In this document: piece after piece, positions 59,901 to 64,000 of the stretch
How the letters are laid out: each line of letters opens with the position of its first letter
Numbering within the stretch: position 1 is the first letter of the stretch
NCBI RefSeq assembly: GCF_000005505.3
Contig: NC_016131.3
Location: 31,053,001 to 31,117,000, forward strand
Direction of reading: 5' to 3'
Source of the DNA: Brachypodium distachyon
Lineage: Eukaryota; Streptophyta; Magnoliopsida; Poales; Poaceae
Length of the DNA: 64,000 bases
Program-made: the position numbers and the translations under genes
The notes under the pieces: model-generated
Databases searched by the model: none
What the model was told of the DNA's origin: nothing
What the model saw: only the letters and a program-made list of their open reading frames with translations

Positions 59901-61567
59901 TGGGACTAGCAGACTTCTAACAGGTGAAACTGTACAGCCTGACACACCACAGCCACCAGAAGAAATTCTTCACAGCATCTACTTCTGGAGCAATGGGTTC
60001 ACAGTAGATGATGGTCCACTCAGAAGTTTTGATGACCCAGAGCATGCATCCTTTTTAGAGGTGAACAACTCTGATGTCTGCAACCGAGTGTATATGTATA
60101 TCTTGTTATAACTTATACTCCCTCCGTCTCAAGTTAACTAACGTGGATTTGTATAAGAATCTATACAAATCCACGTCAGTTAATTCGGGATGGAGGGAGT
60201 ATCTGTCTTGTGAACTGGTACATGTCTGTTTTTATTATTTTATGAGTATTTACTTTTATAATATTTGTTCGCCTTTTTGTTTCCAACCTGGAGTAATTTT
60301 TCTCACTATTTGCCATTACATGCCCATGATTGTGCATGGAATATAGCATCATGGTTAATTGGAATAAGTTCGTGAGTGGAAAGCAATCATGTGGATGTGA
60401 CGTGACCTCTTCTCGTTGTGAATATACGTTAATGTTACTTAGTTGGTAGTAATTGAAAAGGAAAACTTAGCTTGCTTCCATGATGATGCTCTTGTCTTAC
60501 TGCTAGGATGGTCTCAATTAAACAAATTTAGGGTAGGGATGGGCGAATGTTTAGTGGTCAATTGCCCTATTTTACCACTAGTAAACATACATTTTCTGTG
60601 TGAGGACATGTTTCCTGGTAAGTTATAATTTTGTTGCTATTCCTGTCACTTCATACATTTTCCGTGTGAGGACATGTTTCCTGGTAAGTTATATTTTTAT
60701 TGCTATTGCTGTCACTTCAGTAAAATAACTCTACATAAATTGAACTTCTGTGCAACATGATACCTTATTCTGCTATATTTTGCTGGAATTCTCTTGTTCA
60801 GTGCTGTATTCGTTCTTCTATGTTGCTTATTGCCTCGCTAATTTGGCTGATCTTAGTCGTACACTTTCTGTTCAGCTGTCTTATAAAGCTTGCAACACAT
60901 GTTAGTTCTTTTCTTGCATCATATATGGCTGTTGTTATATCTGCCTTTCTGAATTGTATGTAAATAATCATTTTATCTGTGTGGTTTTCCATTTTCCTAG
61001 AGCATCAAGAATTCCGAATGCCCAGCTGAACTTGCACCGGCTGACGGGAGGTCTAAGGTGAATGTAAATCTTGTCCGGAAGGAAGAAAAATGTCCTGTAA
61101 GTATCAGTGGCCTAACCTTTTGTACTGCTTCAATTGTTTCTTAAATGCATGTCTTGACAATCTCAATCAATGCCTTGATACAGGAGCCAGTCAAGCGAAG
61201 TGCTCCATTTCAAGGAGGGGGGAGAACTCTGGTGACACCTTCTGAAAACACTGCACCTTCGGATACTACTTCTGCTGCTACTGCTTCCAGTACAGCGGCT
61301 GCCAGTAAGACTAAGACGATCACAGTGGATGATTCTTTGCCGTCAACCTCTCTACAGATCAGGTTTGCAGATGGCAGCCGTGTTGTTGCACGTTTCAACA
61401 CAAGCCACACAATCAGTGATGTACGGGCATTCGTTGATGCAACAAGACCAGGAGAAACCAGTGACTACACACTGCAGGTCGGGTTTCCCCCTAAGCCAAT
61501 CGATGACGCCACCAAGACCATCAAGGAAGCCGGTGTGGCAAACTCAGTGATCATTCAGAAATTGTAG
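56995..61567 (+). CDS. UBA-like/SEP/UBX domain Cdc48 cofactor (p47/PUX type, four exons)
   Basis: The exons are 56995-57551, 59775-60060, 61001-61096 and 61184-61567, joined by GT-AG introns in matching phases, encoding 440 residues. The N-terminus (about 15-58) is a UBA-like fold with [10 protein letters not shown] and [13 protein letters not shown] long acidic stretch (about 70-112) and a basic patch follow. The SEP domain is at about 249-313 ([29 protein letters not shown]). An SHP-type Cdc48-binding box, FQGGGRTL, is at 322-329. The UBX domain is at about 366-440 ([16 protein letters not shown]) with the Cdc48-contacting FPP loop at 414-416. By family knowledge it links ubiquitylated clients to the AAA+ ATPase Cdc48/p97 in nucleus and cytosol. 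All key motifs are present, so it should be functional. Introns 1 and 2 each carry a MITE. Confidence 0.95.
58380..58503. mobile_element. Stowaway MITE in intron 1 of the UBX gene, 124 bp
   Basis: The perfect inverted ends CTCCCTCCGTCCAACAAA are flanked by TA (58378-58379 and 58504-58505). The arms pair over most of the element (for example AGATGTCTCAA against TTGAGACATC). It is non-coding and very well preserved. Confidence 0.95.
60118..60199. mobile_element. Stowaway MITE in intron 2 of the UBX gene, 82 bp
   Basis: The ends are CTCCCTCCGTCTCAAG and, inverted, CTCCCTCCATCCCGAA, flanked by TA (60116-60117 and 60200-60201). It shares the palindromic core around GGATTTGTATAAGAATC with the MITE at 25210-25292, so both belong to one family. 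Confidence 0.94.
60588..60719. repeat. 66-bp tandem duplication in intron 2 of the UBX gene
   Basis: Two units (60588-60653 and 60654-60719) start TACATTTTCTGTGTGAGG and TACATTTTCCGTGTGAGG and differ at only a few bases, indicating a recent local duplication. Confidence 0.9.
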
Positions 61568-63505
61568 CTCAACAGGTTTCTGACCCTCTTCATCAAACAG
61601 ATCATCCATCTAAGGCGTGCGGATATCCTTGTCTTTTTTCTTTCTAAGCTCCCTCAAATCTAGCTTTTCAGCCTTCCACGGCTTCCTTTCGCTAGCTGCT
61701 TCAGGTATTAAGATTGTAAATCAACTGAGATCTTGGTATTCCATCTTATTCATCTATAGCGTCAGTATACTTGGCTTGCATTCCGCTTCCAGTCCACATC
61801 ACGTTTGGTGTGCTTAACTGTCATTTTGTTTGTATCTAACGACCTCTTTGGTAGTGTGTGGGCGCTGATGGAGTGAAGGACACGGTTAGCTGCAACGGAT
61901 ACTCACCATTCATGTAAGCGTTTTATCATCGACCCGACGTCCTCTTGTCCTTACGCTGATTGCAATTTGCAAACAACCGAGGTGAGTTACTCTTTCGAAT
62001 GTCAGAATTTCACAGTTAACTTCGAGAACCGGAGGAAAACTCCCAGATTCTTGTTACTGCGTCGAGTGGCCTTTTCATTTTTCAGAACAGCATCCTAGTA
62101 CGAGGACAAAGAGTTATGTTCCTCTTCTAGCTGCCTCTCCTTACTCTTCTCAGTTCCGTTCCTCTTCTAGCCGCCTCTCGTTACTCGTCTCTTCTGCTCA
62201 TAAATGGGAGTGATCAAGAATTTTATCCAACTCGAATCTGGCTGCTCTGCTAGTCAAGCCATCTAACAGCAAGTAGTTACAGAGCCGCATCATCTGATCT
62301 AACTGCAAGTAAGAATTGTCCAATTCAGTAGTGAGCCCATCCGCGCGGTCACACAACACAGCATCGCGTCATGGATTCTGGGTCCAATCGCCCGTGATTA
62401 TTGCGTCGGCACACGACGAAAACCTCCCCATCGCGTTGTACCCGACGACACAGTCCCGGAGGCCGGAGCTCGCCGACAGCCGCGCCACGGGCGACGGCAT
62501 TGGCTACGTTTGCATTCCATGGCGACTTGGCGAGATCGGATCCGGCTTAACAAGGACGTCGCTTGCTTCCGTTGCAGGTTGGGCTGCTTAATTATTGGAG
62601 GCTCTCGGGCGCTTTGCTTGATGCGATCTTTGCACGGGCCCTCTCTTGGTTAATCTCGCCTTTGGGTACGGGGCCTAGCCTGCTTGTCACGGACGCTTCT
62701 TGCTCTACCAGCATGTTTCTGTTCACAAGTTTGTCCTGTCAAAATGGCCGATTAGCACGATTGTTTTCTGTTCCCTAGAGAGCTGCCCCAGGGCGTGTTA
62801 CCACCACACACACACACACAGAGCTACCAATCTAATCCAACAGTTTTGCGTGTCCTCTCAACTGTTTGCTCTGCGGATCCAACATTATTCGGTTTGGTCA
62901 CACGTCACAGATTTCTTTGTTGACCATCGGCTTTTCGAATGTCGCACCGAACTAATAATAATAAACTAATCAAGATAACTACGGTACAACGACGGTGTGA
63001 AAAAGACCACTAGCTGTTGCTGGTTTGTCTTAATCAGTTTTTATGTGTGTGTTTTTATCTGCTTTCGTGGCTTACAACTCGGTCGGTAACCACATCCCGA
63101 TCCTTCAGTCACGTCTGTACTCACGGTTGGTTGATCAGTACATAGTACTCCGCTTGACATGGACACATGGTCGTAGATTCGTAGATTGCCATGGCGACTT
63201 ATCCAATGCAACATTCATCGATGCAAACTAGCAAACTTTTCACATGCACCATTGAATTTAAAATACGGTGCATATCAAAGATGAAAATTGAAACACTAAT
63301 TCAAACTTTTTTTCACATAACTCTCTGTACTTATTTTTTATGCGAAATAACCACAAAGGCAGGAAAAAAAGATGGTTAGACAAACAATAAAAAATTGGCT
63401 AGGAAAACAATTTTTTCATAGCCCACCATCCATAGTGCCAAAAACTACATCCTAATTAAGGAAAATGGGAAACAAACAGCGATAAAAAAAAGCCCAATTG
63501 CAAGT
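61568..63505. other. 3' flank of the UBX gene and intergenic DNA
   Basis: The 3' untranslated region of the UBX gene probably extends to about 61800. Beyond it no gene is recognised. CTGCCTCTC/CCGCCTCTC-type words form a short direct repeat near 62112-62190, and a CA microsatellite lies at about 62800-62820. Confidence 0.4.
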
Positions 63506-63506
63506 T

Positions 63507-64000
63507 TTTTTTTCAAGAATGCACTCAACGGGTACATCATCGATTAAAAAAAAAGAGCCAATAGGCTAGTATAACGCCATACGGCAAACAATGCCATAAA
63601 TGAATGGCCAAAACAAGAAAAGGACTACTCGCTATCTATCCAACCAATCGCCGCACTAGTCGCAAGAGAAACCCCTCCCCCATAAGGAGTCTCGCATGCT
63701 CCCAACGCACAAGCTCCTCCCGGATGCACTACGGGATCCGCGCCACCGCCAGAGACGCACCATTGAACACCACATCATTCCGGTGACGCCAGAAGGTCCA
63801 TAGGACAAGGATGATCGCTGTCCGAAAGTCTTTGCGGGTCTGGCGGGGGAGGGGGAGAGACGTCCACCAGCCGCGAAGCCTCGAATCCGCCTCGGGGATC
63901 CAATCAGCATGCCCCCAAGGCGAGAGGAGGCTCGTCCACACCTGCCTCGCCACAACACATCCCAAGAGCAGATGGGAAATGGTCTCCATCTCTTGATCGC
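63507..64000 (-). mobile_element. L1-type LINE 3' part, running off the window
   Basis: A T-run at 63507-63515 is a plausible reversed poly(A) tail. From about 63650 to the right edge, minus-strand frames encode the zf-RVT region of a plant LINE: ETISHLLLGCVVARQVW followed by LWTFWRHRNDVVFNGA. The frame shifts within the region (63656-63958 against 63729-63989), so it is decayed. The reverse-transcriptase core would lie beyond the window. Confidence 0.8.

Noticed and set aside
1..64000. A novel defence or biosynthetic gene cluster
   Set aside because: The complete genes (lipase, DUF3537 protein, UBX cofactor, AP2-like array) have no functional link, and the rest is transposon or repeat DNA.

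Overview
This window is nuclear DNA from a grass, most likely a member of the Triticeae (wheat, Aegilops or barley group). That is an inference from three things: many small Stowaway-type MITEs with CTCCCTCCGT ends, a Ty3/gypsy element of Tat-like character with nested insertions and L1-type LINE debris, and GC-rich first exons followed by AT-rich introns. No bacterial, organellar or viral replicon signature was seen. No species can be assigned from the sequence alone.

Layout. (1) 1-14.6 kb is a tandem array of three intronless, minus-strand genes for small AP2/ERF-like proteins, each carried on a duplicated block of about 4 kb (gene, 3' flank and a long AT-rich upstream region). Block 1 is longer because a PIF/Harbinger element with its TSD, a SINE-like retroposon with its TSD and a probable LINE tail inserted after the duplication. 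The matching place in block 2 looks like the empty site for at least the retroposons. (2) 14.9-20.5 kb is intergenic, with a Tourist-like MITE, a 5'-truncated L1 LINE with a 15-bp TSD, a degenerate GC-rich stretch and a possible tRNA-derived SINE. (3) 20.6-22.85 kb is an intact nine-exon acid lipase gene. (4) 23-33.4 kb is gene-poor and holds three separate tandem-repeat arrays (about 270, 138 and 131 bp periods), a LINE fragment and a Stowaway MITE. (5) 34.0-42.1 kb is a minus-strand Ty3/gypsy element that lacks recognisable integrase. Its right end has been rearranged: a piece of LTR is joined to a second copy of the left flank, followed by a complete LTR. (6) 42-52.5 kb is transposon-rich intergenic DNA that includes a hAT element with perfect 8-bp TSD inside a possible 3.3-kb Mariner/Stowaway-ended element. 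(7) 52.9-55.2 kb is a three-exon DUF3537 membrane-protein gene. (8) 57.0-61.6 kb is a four-exon gene for a UBA/SEP/UBX Cdc48 cofactor. (9) The right edge holds an L1 LINE fragment that runs out of the window.

The three complete single-copy genes (lipase, DUF3537 protein, UBX cofactor) are unrelated in function and are all on the plus strand with separate promoters. There is no operon-like logic. The most interesting items are the AP2-like array, whose proteins keep the fold signature but have lost most of the usual DNA-contact residues; the in-frame, stop-free 108-nt intron just before the last transmembrane segment of the DUF3537 protein; and the flank-LTR duplication at the gypsy element.
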